Assembly: GCF_037042905.1 (NCBI RefSeq)
Contig: NC_087261.1
Coordinates: forward strand, 25,502,317 to 25,566,316
DNA from: Lytechinus pictus
Lineage: Eukaryota > Echinodermata > Echinoidea > Temnopleuroida > Toxopneustidae
Direction: 5' to 3'
DNA: 64,000 nucleotides
The notes beneath the pieces were generated by a model. The model had not been told where the DNA came from. It worked only from the letters and a program-made list of their open reading frames with translations, and searched no databases. Shown piece after piece: positions 34,624 to 46,777 of this stretch. How positions within the stretch are numbered: position 1 is the stretch's first letter; each line of letters starts with the position of its first letter. The position numbers and the translations under genes are program-made.

Positions 34624-35373
34624 AGATGATTTAATAGGCTTCACACAAATTATTGATAATAATATGAATAATTTAGAGCACTATAAAGTTTGTACCCATC
34701 AATTTTGAGGCAGGGTCCAATTAGTATGATAACCACCCAAAATTGCAAGTTGTAACACCCTTTTGTAGATTTATTATTCATAAACACGTAAATATAACAC
34801 CCTGTATTAAACTTTATATTAATAAACACTTTAATATTGATAGCCAGCGGGGAAAATACAACAAACATCAACCCTATCAAGACCAAGGGGGGGGGGGGGC
34901 ACAATGTTATATTGCACGGCGCGTACGTGACCATGGAGATCCAGTGCGCGCGTACGCGTAGTACTAGTACGCTCCCTCTAGTGCATTGTAGGCTATAGGC
35001 TACGCGTAGCTAATATTGTACGCTCCATATCCACCATGATCCCCAGCGCAGCGTACGCGTAGCTTAGCTCTAGCTAGAACAGGTTATTATTAGAAAGCAA
35101 ATTTTTGTTTTACTTTTGCCTTGGATTTAGACCCGTTTTGACTTTTGGATTTTATAATGAAGCCAGGAATTTCAGCTGTCTGAAGTAGACTCGTCTCTAG
35201 ACACCCTATGCATTTTATTTTTAATCAAACAATGAATCCTGTGGACTTTTTGGTAAGCCTGCAAGGTCTTAGACCCTCATTTTATTTCTAGAACCAACAT
35301 AACTCTAGATCTAGATCGAACTCTCGTATACTTAAGATCTAAACTTTTGTTTGTTGCTGTTTGTGTCCCTATT
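34624..35373. other. Intergenic DNA, no gene seen
   Basis: It contains a G-run at 34887-34899 and a GC-richer patch with repeated GCGTACGCGTAG words (about 34918-35060). No coding exon or bounded element is supported. Confidence 0.5.
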
Positions 35374-35570
35374 TTATAAAACAAATAACGCACTTGACCC
35401 TGTTGTGCGAAACGTAAATGAAGTGTTCGCTCGGTTTCTTCAGATGGTTCGCACTGTCAACTCGCCGCAAGCGGCTCGTTGCACAGAGCGGCACCAATCT
35501 AAAGAAACCTCGCGCATTCTGCATTCACCGCTATTGCACTCTGGGACGTGCGTTATTTGTATATTATATA
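35374..35570. mobile_element. MITE with ACAAATAACGCAC ends
   Basis: ACAAATAACGCAC near 35379 and its complement GTGCGTTATTTGT near 35549-35561 form inverted ends. Inner arms around CGGTTTCTTCAGATGG also pair. The retrotransposon LTR begins directly after it. Confidence 0.55.
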
Positions 35571-35732
35571 TGTAGTATTTAGGAACTCAGAGACATAAAA
35601 CTAGATACAATGAATTTAGAAGTTGAGATGATTTAATCTATTCCAAGATGTCCGATCATATTCAGATCATGTGTACATAAAGGGGATTGAGCCCTCGACG
35701 TTGACTGTTAGCACAGTCTTACAAACACAACA
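35571..35732 (-). repeat. 3' LTR of the gypsy element
   Basis: It is 162 bp and nearly identical to the LTR at 39915-40076. Differences seen are a base near 35588 and a few bases near 35681. The short length fits Mag-like elements. Confidence 0.9.
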
Positions 35733-35942
35733 TATTTCCCTCCTTTAAAGAGATGAATAATGTTATATAACTAAGTCCAGATATGAGTTCAAAAGTTTAT
35801 GAGTCCAGAAAATAAAACTTGTTTATTAACAACAAGCCTGAAATTTTATTAGCCTATATTGAGCAATTGTTTCATATGAGTCCAAAACTTAAACGTTCCA
35901 GTTTTTTAATTTCTATGCTCAATACTTGTCGGCTCTAAGGAT

Positions 35943-37538
35943 TTAAGATCTGTAATCTCGTAGATATCCAGGTCGTCTCCTTAGACGCTGAGAACGACGA
36001 ACAGTTCGCGGTTCTGCTCGCTGTTGCTCTTGATCTTCAGTGCTTGTAGGGAATGGAAAGGTGTCTTCCCAATCGCTTTCATTCATGTTGCCTGGCTTGC
36101 TCGCGATAAGGCGTCTGGTGTTCCATCGCGTTCCGTCATCTAGTACAAATGCATTCGAGCCGAGCTTCTTCACGATCTGTTTGGGTTTCGATACCCCCGA
36201 AGCTAGCTTGTGCTTGCGATTTGGACGCTTTACACGAACCCAGTCACCGATAGCGAATTTCGGTGTGATTGCTCGTCTGCGTTTGTCAGCTTTCATGCTT
36301 TGCTGTTTCCTCTCAATCTCTCTCGCTTCAGCCTGTGTGCTTGCAGGCTCTGAAACCGGTGGTTTCAGGATGTTGAATGGCATACGGAGGTTCCGTCCCA
36401 ACATCAACTCTGCTGGAGTCTTTCCGGTTAGCGAATGAGGTGTTGAGCGATACGTGCGTAGTAGGGTCTGGATGGCCTTATCGAAGGTCATTCCATCTGC
36501 GAGATTCGCTTTCAAGCTCTCCTTGATTACCCGGTTGAAACGCTCTACGCCGCCATTGCTTTGAGGGTTGTAGCGAGTTGTGAGGCGATGTTGAATTCCA
36601 TTAACGGCTAGGAATTCTCCGAACTGTTCAGACGTGAACTGTGGTCCATTGTCCGTGGTGATAGATTCTGGAAGACCCCACTTGGTAAACATCTTCTCCA
36701 AGATGCTAATGACTGATGTCGTAGTGACTGAGCTTGTTGCTGCTATCTCAGGCCACTTGCTATGGAGGTCGTGTACAACTAACAAAAATCGCTGACTTTG
36801 AGGAGCGGCTTGGACTTCCCCAAAGATGTCGACTTGAAGTTGCTGCCATGGCTTCTTCGGCCATGGGGTCGGCTGCAGTGGTGCTGGCCGCGGTTGAGTT
36901 TTCTCGCTGAGAGTACACGCTTCACAAGATCTGACGAGATCTTCTACGCGTCGATCGATCGCTGGCCACCAGATTGCTTCGCGACATCGTTGCTTCATCT
37001 TCACCACACCTGGATGACTTTCATGTGCGGTTTGTAACACACGATGTTGAAGCGATTTCGGGATTACCGCTCGGGTGCCACGGGCGATACACGTGTCGTC
37101 GAAGATAGCTAGCTCATTGCGAACACGATGATATGGAACGAGGTCTTCGGAAATCTCTCTAGGCCATGCTGTTTGGAGATAATGACAGACCTTCTGTAGA
37201 GTTGCATCAGCGGCTGACTCTGTTTTCAGCTGCTCACACGTCACAAGCTTTGCGGTCACGTGAGAGATCACCATAAGAACGTAGTCTTCGACGTCGTCTT
37301 CGATGTCGCTTCTTGCATGGCTATCGCGATTGCTATTCGCGTTCGGTGTACGGCTAAGCATATCTGCTACTCGGTTGCGTGAACCCGCGAGATATTCGAC
37401 CTTGAAATCATATTGGTGCAGTCGATCTGACCATCTGTAGATGCGGAGTGGGCGGTGTCCAGATCCTGAAGTGCTCAACAAGGTTGTTAAGGCTTGATGG
37501 TCAGTACGAAGTGTGAACTTGCGACCGTAGAGGTACAT
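35943..37538 (-). pseudogene. RNase H end and integrase of gypsy pol
   Basis: An open frame of 531 codons. Residues 1-65 are the end of RNase H (LRTDHQAL, DMLSR). Then come the integrase zinc-binding segment (HESHPG...C-x2-C), a catalytic core with DIFGE, TDNGPQF and GGVERFNR supplying the D, D and E residues, and a basic C-terminal part (GDWVRVKRPNRKHKL). The enzyme would insert cDNA into the genome. The frame lacks its upstream part because of the frameshift near 37611-37617, so the first Met is not a native start. The core motifs look intact. Confidence 0.88.
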
Positions 37539-39901
37539 ATGCCAGTGTTCGCAGGCATAGATGCATGCGAGAGCTTCGCGTTCTCCTGTAGAATACTTTC
37601 GCTCTGTGTCCGACGAGATGCGAATGCGACCGGACGTACACTGCCGTCGATCGTTTGCGATAACACTGCTCCGATAGCGAACGCTGACGCGTCTGTAGTC
37701 ACGTACGTTTCAGCGCTTGGAGTGAAGTGAGCGAGAACTGGCGGCTCTGCGATTCTTCCTTTGAGCGTGTTGAATGCGGTCTCTTGTGCGTTGTGCCATT
37801 CCCAAAGCGCGTCCTTCCGGAGAAGCTTCTGCAGAGGTTCTGCGTATTGTGGCACGAATTTGCGGTAGAAGTTCGTTGTTCCCAAGAATGAGGCTAGCTC
37901 CTTCACATTCGTTGGGGCTGGGAGTGTTCGGATAGCTGCAACGTTGTCGAGTGTAGGCGTCAGACCACTTGCAGTGACATGATATCCCAGAAAATCAATG
38001 TCCGAAGCAGCGAACGTGCACTTGGCCTCGTTGAGCGTCAAGTTATGCTTGGCGAGGCGCGTCATGACTTCTGCTAATCGTTGATCGTGCTGAGCCTTGT
38101 CCTCTCCGAAGACTACCACATCATCAAGGAGATTCAACGTGCCCTCGATTCCAGCTAGAACTGAAGAAACGATTTTCTGGAATGCGCTAGGTGCTGAATT
38201 CAGTCCATAGGGCATACGGCGATACTGAAACATGCCTATGTGTGTGTTGAATGCAGTGAGATGGCGGCTCTGCTCTGCTAGCGGAACCTGGAGATAGCTA
38301 CGTCTCCTGTCTAGTTTAGAGAAAACTTTAGCTCCGTGGAATGAAGCTGAAAGTTCATTCATAGTAGGAAGTGGATACTTATCCGGAATGATTGCCTTGT
38401 TGACTGCCCTCAAATCTACATAAAGTCTAAGATCTCCATTCTTACGGCGTGCGATGACCAGATTAGACACCCACGGGGATGAATCGATGCGCTCGATGAT
38501 GCCATCGGATTCAAGCCTATGAAGTTCCTTTGAGACTTCATCCCTGACAGCTAACGGAAGTCGACGGAGACTCTGTGCAGTAGGTGGGACTGAGGAATCC
38601 ACCCTTGGTGCATGGCAATATCCTTTGCATTTACCAAACTCGTTGAAAAGTGCAGCATAGCGTTCTCTATACGCATTGTCTATGAGCCGAATGCGTTCAC
38701 CAGTGTGGTCGTTCATCTGAAATCCTAGGGCGTCGAACAGATTGACTCCCATAAGGCTCTCGCCCTTCGCTATGTAGAACGTAAAGCTGTCGAGATGTAC
38801 ATCCTTGTACCCGACAGGAAGCTCAACCGTGCCCAGAACGGAAATCAGTGTAGGTGGTTCACCATATGCTATGAGCTTGCTCGATGTCGATGACAGGCTA
38901 CAATGTGAGAAATGTCGATGATACAGTTTATCACTAAGAATTGACACTTTGGCCCCCACATCAATCATCAAAGAGAGGTTAGTACCAGCAATCTGCACTT
39001 CACATTCTTTGAACTGACCTGAATTTGCTGAAGAAATCCGGTCTGAGAGTGTGAACACACTGCTTGCTATGTCGCCCTCTATTGGTTCATCAACGTGTCG
39101 AACTGAAGATGCACTTTTCTTGGTAGATCTGCATACGCTAGAGAAATGGTTCATCTTCGAGCACGAATTGCAACGTTTTCCAAACGCTGGACACGCTTTC
39201 GGAGGGTGTGTCCGTCCGCAGTTCGAACACGACTTCAAGTTAGCATGGTTAGAGCGGGCTTTGTTATGATATGGTCGTTTGATGTTCTGTACTGGAGTTG
39301 CCTGATGTGCAGTATGACTATGTCCTGTACTGGCACTCACAGTCACATCGTGTTGTTTGAGGAGCTTGGCGTCCAGCATTGCGGCTTCGATCTGGATCGC
39401 TAGATCGAGCGCCTTCTTAAGTGTCAGACCGTCATCCTCCATTAACAGACGTTCTCTAATACAGGGAATAGACGTCTTTTCGATTAGTTGATCTCTAACC
39501 AGTTCATCGTTTAAGGTGCCAAACTTGCACTTGGATGCCAGTTCGGTTATGGCTGCCACATATTGTTTTACTGGCTCCCCATGACCTTGTACTCTCTGTC
39601 GGAAACGATATCGTTCAATCATCACACTTGTTTTTGGCCCAAAATATTTCTCAAGTTCATCAACAGCTTTATCGTACGTACCGGTAGTAGACACTTCCAG
39701 CTGTCCGAAGATCCGCTGCCCCTCTGCGCCCAAACAGTGGATCAGGATTGCGCGGCGGCGGAGGTCGGGTATCTCCGCTGTGTCCAACCCGCTTGCAGTC
39801 AAATACGTTTTGAAGCTCAAAATCCATCGTGACCAAGGCACAGGAGGTTCTCCTGGGGTTGCTAGGAATGGGTTAGGTGCTACAAGACCTATTCCAGCCA
39901 T
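37487..39901 (-). pseudogene. Gag, protease and reverse transcriptase of gypsy element
   Basis: An 804-codon frame starts 1 bp past the primer site. Gag has a capsid-like region and two zinc knuckles (residues 225-237 and 244-257, CX2CX3HX4C and CX2CX4HX4C). The protease active site reads DVGA at 314-317 where the family has D-(T/S)-G. Reverse transcriptase spans about 440-640 with catalytic Asp 531 and LLDD 591-594; the residues just after Asp 531 are unusual. The frame leaves the RNase H reading near 37611-37617 and ends in about 40 residues of nonsense. The damage indicates a dead copy. Confidence 0.9.
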
Positions 39902-39914
39902 TCTCGTCGCCAGA

Positions 39915-40076
39915 TGTAGTATTTAGGAACTCTGAGACATAAAACTAGATACAATGAATTTAGAAGTTGAGATGATTTAATCTATTCCAAGATGTCCGAT
40001 CATATTGTGATCATGTGTACATAAAGGGGATTGAGCCCTCGACGTTGACTGTTAGCACAGTCTTACAAACACAACA
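39915..40076 (-). repeat. 5' LTR of the gypsy element
   Basis: 162 bp, TG...CA, adjacent to the primer site on one side. On the other it directly abuts the truncated zinc-finger exon at 40077. Confidence 0.9.
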
Positions 40077-40573
40077 CTTTCTCTTCTCTTTCGACCAAAG
40101 CTTCTTTCCAATCTCCATCAGTACTGGATCTGTAGTGCACATTTTGCCAACTGCATCATCTCTAAATTTGCCCAATACGTTCATCACAAAACTTGTATCT
40201 TCTTTGTTCGTGAACCTTTCGAACATATTAAGCCTAATTGGTTTTGTATCACAGTTGCTACTTTGCGATTGCTTCATACATTGGTCCTGGTGTCTCTTGA
40301 TGTACACTTTGGAATAAAACCCCTCACATATGGAGCACATAACCAATTCCCCTGCATGTTTGTGATTTGATGACCTCTCCCTTGAGTACTTTGGATTAGC
40401 CTTTTTAACTTCTTCTTTGTTTTGCTTGAGAATACCCTCTTTCTTAAAACCCTGAAATGCAGCATCTCTTTCAGATTTTGGTAGGAGCAGAGCTATTTTC
40501 ACTCTTTCTTCTTCACCATGTTGTTCCTTGATGTGTACTGATAACTTTGATTTCATTGATTGGCAAAATTTGC
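40077..40573 (-). pseudogene. Truncated zinc-finger exon cut by the LTR
   Basis: On the minus strand an acceptor (TTTATTTCAG, AG at 40574-40575) opens a frame containing a C2H2-like piece (FCQSMK...HIKEQH), a KIALLLPKSERDAAF segment and a CX2CX11HX3C finger (CSICEGFYSKVYIKRH-x3-C). A segment like GKFRDDAVGKMC-TDPVLMEIGKKLW follows. The order resembles uncharacterised zinc-finger proteins of marine invertebrates that may be related to tyrosine-recombinase (Crypton-like) elements; that link is from memory and unproved. The frame is broken at 40077, and no continuation was found beyond the other LTR. Confidence 0.5.
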
Positions 40574-40688
40574 CTGAAATAAACTTGAGAAACGATAGGG
40601 GGAAGTGATTATTTCCCCTCTTGGTTGTTTTCTCCCTGTGATACTGTTTCTAACCACATATTTTCCCCGTATAGTAGATTGTAGGAAA

Positions 40689-40723
<35 letters not shown>

Positions 40724-41462
40724 AATAATGACTCTAAATCCCACCTTAGGGGGGAACATAAAAACACCCCTTAAGGAGAAAATCCGAAAATTGAAAATAT
40801 AATTTCTTTCAAAAGCCCTCTTATTTTTTTTTGGCGTTAAATATCTATTTTTAACACATAATGATATTTCTTGCTCTAAATTAAAAAATATATAAAGAAC
40901 AAAAGATATAAAAAATTTTGGGGTTCCCCCGAACATATTTTTACGAAAAGACCATCCTTCGGGAGATTTTATTATATTTTCCCTAAAGTAGGATTGGTGA
41001 CCCTCGGGAGAACACAGTTATTATTCCCCTTAAAGGATCATCATTCCCCCTGAAGATATAATAATTATCAGCGAGTATTATAATAGTACCTTTTCAATAT
41101 CCCAGATATATTTCACAGTTCTTTCTGATGTAATGCGTCACTATTTATATTTAAAGAGGTTTGTAGACAGTGCCTCTCGTGTTCTCTCAATTTACTTCCC
41201 TTTTTAAGTTAAAAATGATGTAACTGACTTTAAATCGAAGCCTCTCATTTAGCCATCTGTTCATTTACCGTCATCGGAATGAAGCTTTAATAATGTTTTG
41301 TTCTGACTTTCAAAGAAAAACATAAAACCAAACAAACCAAACAATTATTAAATCTCCTTAATCTAAAAATGAAGCCCACAATAGACAAAAAAGAACCCAC
41401 AGACCGACAAGATAAACAGCGCTACATCGTGATTTGTGATCAAATAAAGTGAAGTATTTGTA
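40574..41462. other. Intergenic/intronic DNA, no gene seen
   Basis: It contains an AAT/ATG repeat (40688-40730) and AT-rich sequence. No exon is supported. Confidence 0.5.
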
Positions 41463-42003
41463 TAGGGTGTCTCAAAATTTTCAGGGATTAACGCCCGAAA
41501 GCAAAAGGATCTTGGCTGAGGAAAGAAAAAAGACCATGAAAAGAAAATTGGAAGATAAATTCTAACGTATCTAACATTAAGAAATAAGTGGAGATTGAAA
41601 GTCATGTGGGGGAAAAAACACTTCGGGGAGAGGAAAGCTTAATGCAAAACAAAGATTTACGTCAAGAAAGTGAAGAGGACTTTTCTGATATATTTACTTT
41701 ATTCCCTATCAATCTTTTTTGTATATAATTTTTTTTCTCTTGTCAATCTTAACTATATTCATGTACCACAGATGCAGTCTTTCCAATATATCTGTCCATT
41801 TCCCTTTCGTGATGTAATTTATTGTATCCACATCTACTTCTTTGTCGATGTTTTTCTTCGACTATACCTCAAATTTTGTCTTCCCTTTGTGATTTTGTTC
41901 TATTCCATTCAACTATCTTCTTTCATATTTTTGGATTGTTTGGTGTGTTTTGCTTAATACCTGTATGAATAAAGGGTTTACCTGAAAATCTTGAGACACC
42001 CTG
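41463..42003. mobile_element. Mariner-type MITE with AGGGTGTCTCAA ends
   Basis: The left end (TAGGGTGTCTCAAAATTTTCAGG) and right end (CCTGAAAATCTTGAGACACCCTG) are inverted over about 22 bp. TA dinucleotides flank it at 41461-41462 and 42004-42005, the Tc1/mariner target. Confidence 0.7.
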
Positions 42004-42887
42004 TACAAATGCTTTACTGTACTTGATCTTAAGGTGGACTGGTTTATCTTGTCGGTTGTTTTGGTATTTTGTCTCATGGGCTTGGTTTGCGTAGTGTCTG
42101 TCTAGCGGGTCAACTTTTTGTATTGTCGGTCTCGTGGACCTTTACTGGCTAGCGTCTATCTGGTAAGCTGTCAGATGAGTGGGCCTATTCCCCCTATTTC
42201 ATTCAATGTCTATCTCGTTGGCCTATTTGACATGTCGAGCTCGCAAGTTGTATGACTCGATCGTGGGCTGTCGGACTCATGGGTGCCGGTCTCGATTGCA
42301 TACGTCTCGGACAAAAACATTAAATTCGCCCAAATTCATGGAAGGAATTATGTCACACAATTTCACACACATATATCATTATGCATGCAGAGTAATATGA
42401 TACCACTTTCAGCAGGGTTTATTTGCCATTATTTCCCTTAAGGCGCAGTTAAACTAATAATAATATTGTAATATTTTTCTTATTGGAGACCTTGCGGAGA
42501 ACAGTCATTATTGCCCCTGCAGGAGTAATTAGAACTATCCAGTGGCGGATCTAGGGGGTTATTGGTCTACCCCCCCCCCCCCCTCCGGCCGGGCTCCCTT
42601 AAAAAAAAGGAGGGGGTTTAATTCCAACACCAGCTTCCTGCTAACTAGGGTCGCGCAAGCAGAACGGTGAGTCGCGGCTCATTGTCATTGGGTCAAAGCG
42701 CCTGGTTAACCCCCCCCCCCCATTAGCAAAAAGCTATAGTTTCACTACTGCTATCAGCGAGTATCATAATACCTATTTTGCAGTATCCTCTCTTTTATAT
42801 TACGCAGTTCTTTTAGACATGTTGCGTCATGAGTTATCTTTCTCGTGCATTATTGATAACCTGAGGGGAGTACCATGTTTCATAACG

Positions 42888-43330
42888 TTAGCTGTCATCT
42901 GTGTCTTTGGGTGATTCACATGATTGCTTACCTCTCCCACTCCCATTATCTTCTTGCAGTAGTAAAATAGCCGAGCTGGTAAGTAAATTCTCTTGTACGG
43001 TGTCAATATCTTCATCTACATCTGTGTCTTTGGGCGTTTCACGTGATTGCTTTCTCCTCTTAATCTCATCTTCTCGAAGACTTAGTGAAATAGGCAAGCT
43101 TTTAAGTAGACTTTCTTGTACAGCTTCACCACTTACATCTGTGTCTTTGGGCAATTCACGTGATTGCTTTCTCCTCTTACTCTCATTTTCTTCTTGCAGT
43201 AGTGAGATAGGCAAACTGGTAAGTAAACTCTCTTGCACAGCTTCGACAGTTACATCTGTGTTTTTGGGTGATTCACGTGATTGCTTACCCCTCTTACTCC
43301 CATTATCTTCTTGCAGTAGTGAGATTTATG
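42888..43330 (-). CDS. ORF of four 39-41-residue repeats, unknown
   Basis: On the minus strand an open stretch carries four units (DNA period about 117-123 bp, unit marks near 42896, 43019, 43136 and 43253). Each has a (S/L)PISLLQE-like piece, a basic KRRKQSRE piece and SPKDTD(V). No family is recognised. It may be a repeat exon of the disrupted minus-strand gene or transposon. The reading frame is kept across all units, which argues for past coding. Confidence 0.45.
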
Positions 43331-43363
43331 AATTCTTTTTAAGTGCCACTTTAACACACAAGT

Positions 43364-44705
43364 CTATGGGAAATGAATTAGGCCTGTGAGCCCTATAGTT
43401 GTGATCCATCCATCCATAAACCACACTTTGCTTCTGTTTCCTATTTTCCAGCTACTCAACCAAGAAATAATTTCCTCCCACAACTTTAAGTGGCATGAAC
43501 CTTCTTTAACTGGTCTTCTACAATCTCTACTGGCCCTCGACGATCTTGAATGCAATGAATCAAATAACTTATCCATTTTTTCGCAGAATTCTGCTGTGTA
43601 CACAGCTTCCGGATGCATACTGCCTAATGAGCAATGAGGTAGAATGCCTGCAGCAACTGTCCTACTGAGTACCTGCACAGCATAAGAAACTCGCATTTTG
43701 CTGAAAGATGAAATCTCGAAGTGTCGGTTTGTCAACTTTGGAGCATATCTAATATTAAGGATTTGGTCTTTATCAAAAAAAGTCTTGATATGTTAGCACA
43801 CTGCCTTTTTCTCACCTCCAAACACAATGTCATACTTCATCAGGTTGTTACGTGTGCTTTTCATGAGGTGAGGCACATCATATATACAAAATATTTCATG
43901 ATTGTAATAGTTGAAAGACTTTTGTAACACCCAAATTTTTGAACAAGGACCGGTTGTTCAGACCTTGGTCACACACTAGACAAACGGGATGGAAGCCAAT
44001 GGTTATTATGTTGGCTAAACACTGAAAACACTGCTCTGATCCCATTGTTTGAAAAGAAATATCCCAATGGCTGCTTCCATTTGGATGCCACACCACGTAT
44101 CATGACAACGAGCGCTTGATTCGCAACTTGGGGGGTTCCCCCAAATTTTCCAAAGTTCTCTAGTCCAGAAACAATGTCATTTTTCTCATCGAAGTGTAAA
44201 TGTTCTTTTACACTCATCTCATCAATAACGATAGAACAGTACCTATCTCTTTCTGGTAATGTTTGAACCTTTTTTTTCAACGCTTCCAAAATAGCAGCAG
44301 AGAAACCAGGCTGGACCTGTATGTCACCAAGCATTCTTTTAATACAAGTCACAGATGGAAGTGCAATTATCTTTCGCATTAGTTTATACCCTTTGGCACT
44401 TGCATGGTACAGAGACCCAGCAAAAGGCTTGTCTTTCAAAGACCACCTCCTTCCTTTCCTTTTTCTTTTTCCAACTCTTAGTTGCGACCGGAAAATTGTA
44501 AGAGTAGGTTCTTCTAGGTACTTTGATGCCATCAAAATCACATTTATTATAGTACTGATTTCTTGTTTTTTGGTTACCTTTTAGAGATCACTTGTTAGTA
44601 ATTTAATTTTAGCATTTAACCTTTTCACCTTCTGATTCATTCTTTTTCGCAATTTTAGATTTTCTCTTCTTAATTTTCTGTTCATCTCCTCTTGAGTTGG
44701 TATTT
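43364..44705 (-). pseudogene. P-element/THAP9-like transposase, degenerate
   Basis: Pieces of a P-type transposase lie in order on the minus strand. A Lys/Arg/Glu coiled coil (about 44590-44705) comes first. The RNase H-like core follows (VIDEMSVKEHL near 44215, VANQALVVMIRG near 44100, VCDQGLNN near 43970, DVPHLMKSTRNNLMKYD near 43860). The C-terminal part is at 43364-43735 (KMRVSYAVQVLSRTVAAGI). The pieces are in different frames with a stop in the coiled-coil part, a frameshift near 44035 and stops between 43740 and 43930. No THAP zinc finger or terminal repeats were found. It is a dead relic. Confidence 0.75.
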
Positions 44706-45060
44706 CTTCTTCTTTTTTTCCCCAGTCGTATCGCCTTTCTCTTATGTGGCTTGCTCCTCTTCAGTTTTCTCTTCTTCCTCTTTATTTGTCTTCTTTTCTG
44801 TCATTTCTTCTTTCTCTTCATCTGTATTGTCTTATTTGTCTTCAATTGTCCTTGTTTCTTCTTCATCTTTATGTTGTACATCCTCTTCACCAACCCTTTC
44901 CTCTTTCTGTTTACTTGCACTTTCCTCTTTGTCTTTATCTGACTTTTCTTCTTTTTTTAATTTTACCTCATCTTGCTTTTTACCATCTTCTTTCTTCAGT
45001 TCATTTATCTCTTCTGTCTCTTCCCGTAAGGCGAGTGAATGCCCCAAACTATCCGCATAG
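44706..45060 (-). other. Purine-rich tract with Glu/Lys coiled-coil frame
   Basis: The minus strand reads as a Glu/Lys/Asp-rich frame (ELKKEDGKKQDEVKLKKEEK region) up to 45047, with a stop at 44832. It may be a linker of the P-like transposase or simple sequence. Confidence 0.3.
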
Positions 45061-46777
45061 TTGTGCTCTAAATATTAGATATATATATATATAAGCAGAG
45101 AAATGAAAATTTTAAGCGATATTTTTGTGTGTTGCTGCCCTCTACGTTCGTTGGTTACGACTCGCGAATATCACAAATGGATTACTGACGGTACAAAACA
45201 GTGACAGCGACTTATACTCACCTGACACTTGTACACAGGGTTCCACGTGGTATATAACAACAGATAACAATATCAGGTTTCTTCTAAGACTTCTAATAAC
45301 AGGTTCACCATGGCGCCTGGTGGGGAGCTGCTGGGTTGCATGCGTCCACATTCGTTAGCGTCTTGGGGTCTTCTCTCTCTGTTGTCTCTCTCCAATCTCT
45401 CGCTGATACCGACCAGGCACCAACTTGTGTGCGTGCTGTGCGATGCATGCACGTAGCAGGCAATGTGGGAGCGTACATCAAGGCTGCTCCAATCAGAGCG
45501 CTCCTCACATACACATATCATACACACAAACTTAATATACATGAACATAGATCAATACATAGACTAATACACAGACTAATACATATAGGGTACTACAGCT
45601 AGGTACATGGCCCAATTACTACATTCCTCCCGGTTCCATCAGATTGCGACACATATTGACAAATCTATGAATTGGCTATATTGTGCAATCTCAATAGAAA
45701 AACCAGATACGAAGAACTCTGACAGAGGAATGCAATATATGCCTATATGATTAAAAACATGACATCAATAAAATAGCTCAAATGTTTCTTTACTATATAA
45801 ATATCCAGTGTAATCATTCTATTTATGATGATTGATTACTCTGAATATTCATATACAGTCATGTACATTGTTTTACATGACCGTCAGAGAAATACCTTTT
45901 TTGTATCATTTAGGCTAAGAATCAGTAGAATGTTGTTTCTTGCCAGATATTTATACAAACAAGTCAAAGTACAAATGAGTCACTCTAGGTTTATAATTCA
46001 AGGTTTATTAAAAACATGTACAGCACATCATGGAATAAAGGAAATCAGGATTCCTGGTTATTTTTTTTTTTCAAACATCAAATAATTTTAATATGGTGTT
46101 TCATTTTATCACACATATATAATTCTTTTTATTGTTCCTTGATTTTGGTACCGAATGTGATACGAAAGGCTCATGCGTAAGAACAGTTTGAAATGTTAAT
46201 GTCAAAGCCAAGTTGTGCAGCAAAATGGGCCAAGATATTATATTAAAAAGGATACACCAATATGTCGTAAGAAGGGGATGCCTGATTCGTTAGCTTTTCT
46301 TCTGTAATCTTTGTTAAGTTTAACTAATCTTGAAGTCAGAGTGGATTCAGATTCACACATAAATGTCTGTACAAATTGTTTATAACATGTAGTATTTATT
46401 ATTTTTAATCTGTCATTTCTACATGATTCACTTAGTATTTTGGAACCAAATCATATTCAACAATTGTGATATTAATCTTGGAAAACAGCTTTCCTTTTTT
46501 ATGGGATGCACTATATTTTGTACTATACAGTATGTGGTTAGTTTTGTTGTGTTGAAACAAAATTGTAATTAGATGTGCTAATTAATGCTGTGCTGAAAAA
46601 ACAAGATAATGTACAAGTATGGACTTTTTCCTTTGTTTCAACATTTTTTTTAAATATTGAGATAACTTTTCAATGTAACGATATCCATTTTATATTAGCA
46701 TTGCATCTTTACCTTATCTCTTTTCTGATATGTGCAACATGTATATAAATATGAATTTAGTGAAAAATTTCAATATA
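45061..46777. other. Intergenic DNA, no gene seen
   Basis: It includes an AT dinucleotide run (45078-45094) and a GC-richer patch at 45120-45500 without a convincing frame. AT-rich DNA follows to the MITE at 46778. Confidence 0.5.

Larger units (their letters stand above)
35571..40076 (-). mobile_element. Ty3/gypsy LTR retrotransposon, Mag-like, decayed
   Basis: Two 162-bp LTRs (TG...CA) flank a gag-pol region read on the minus strand. The tRNA primer site is at 39902-39912 (TGGCGACGAGA on the minus strand, matching the 3' end of tRNA-Ser). A purine tract (AAAGGAGGGAAATA) lies at about 35733-35746 beside the 3' LTR. Order is gag, protease, reverse transcriptase, RNase H, integrase, as in Ty3/gypsy. 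A frameshift divides pol. The 5-bp flanks (ATATA and CTTTC) do not match, so no target duplication is present. Confidence 0.92.

Noticed and set aside
36040-39832. Plus-strand frames across the gypsy element
   Set aside because: Complement-strand shadows of gag-pol.
44692-45094. Ser/Phe/Leu-rich plus-strand frames
   Set aside because: Complement of a purine-rich tract; low complexity.
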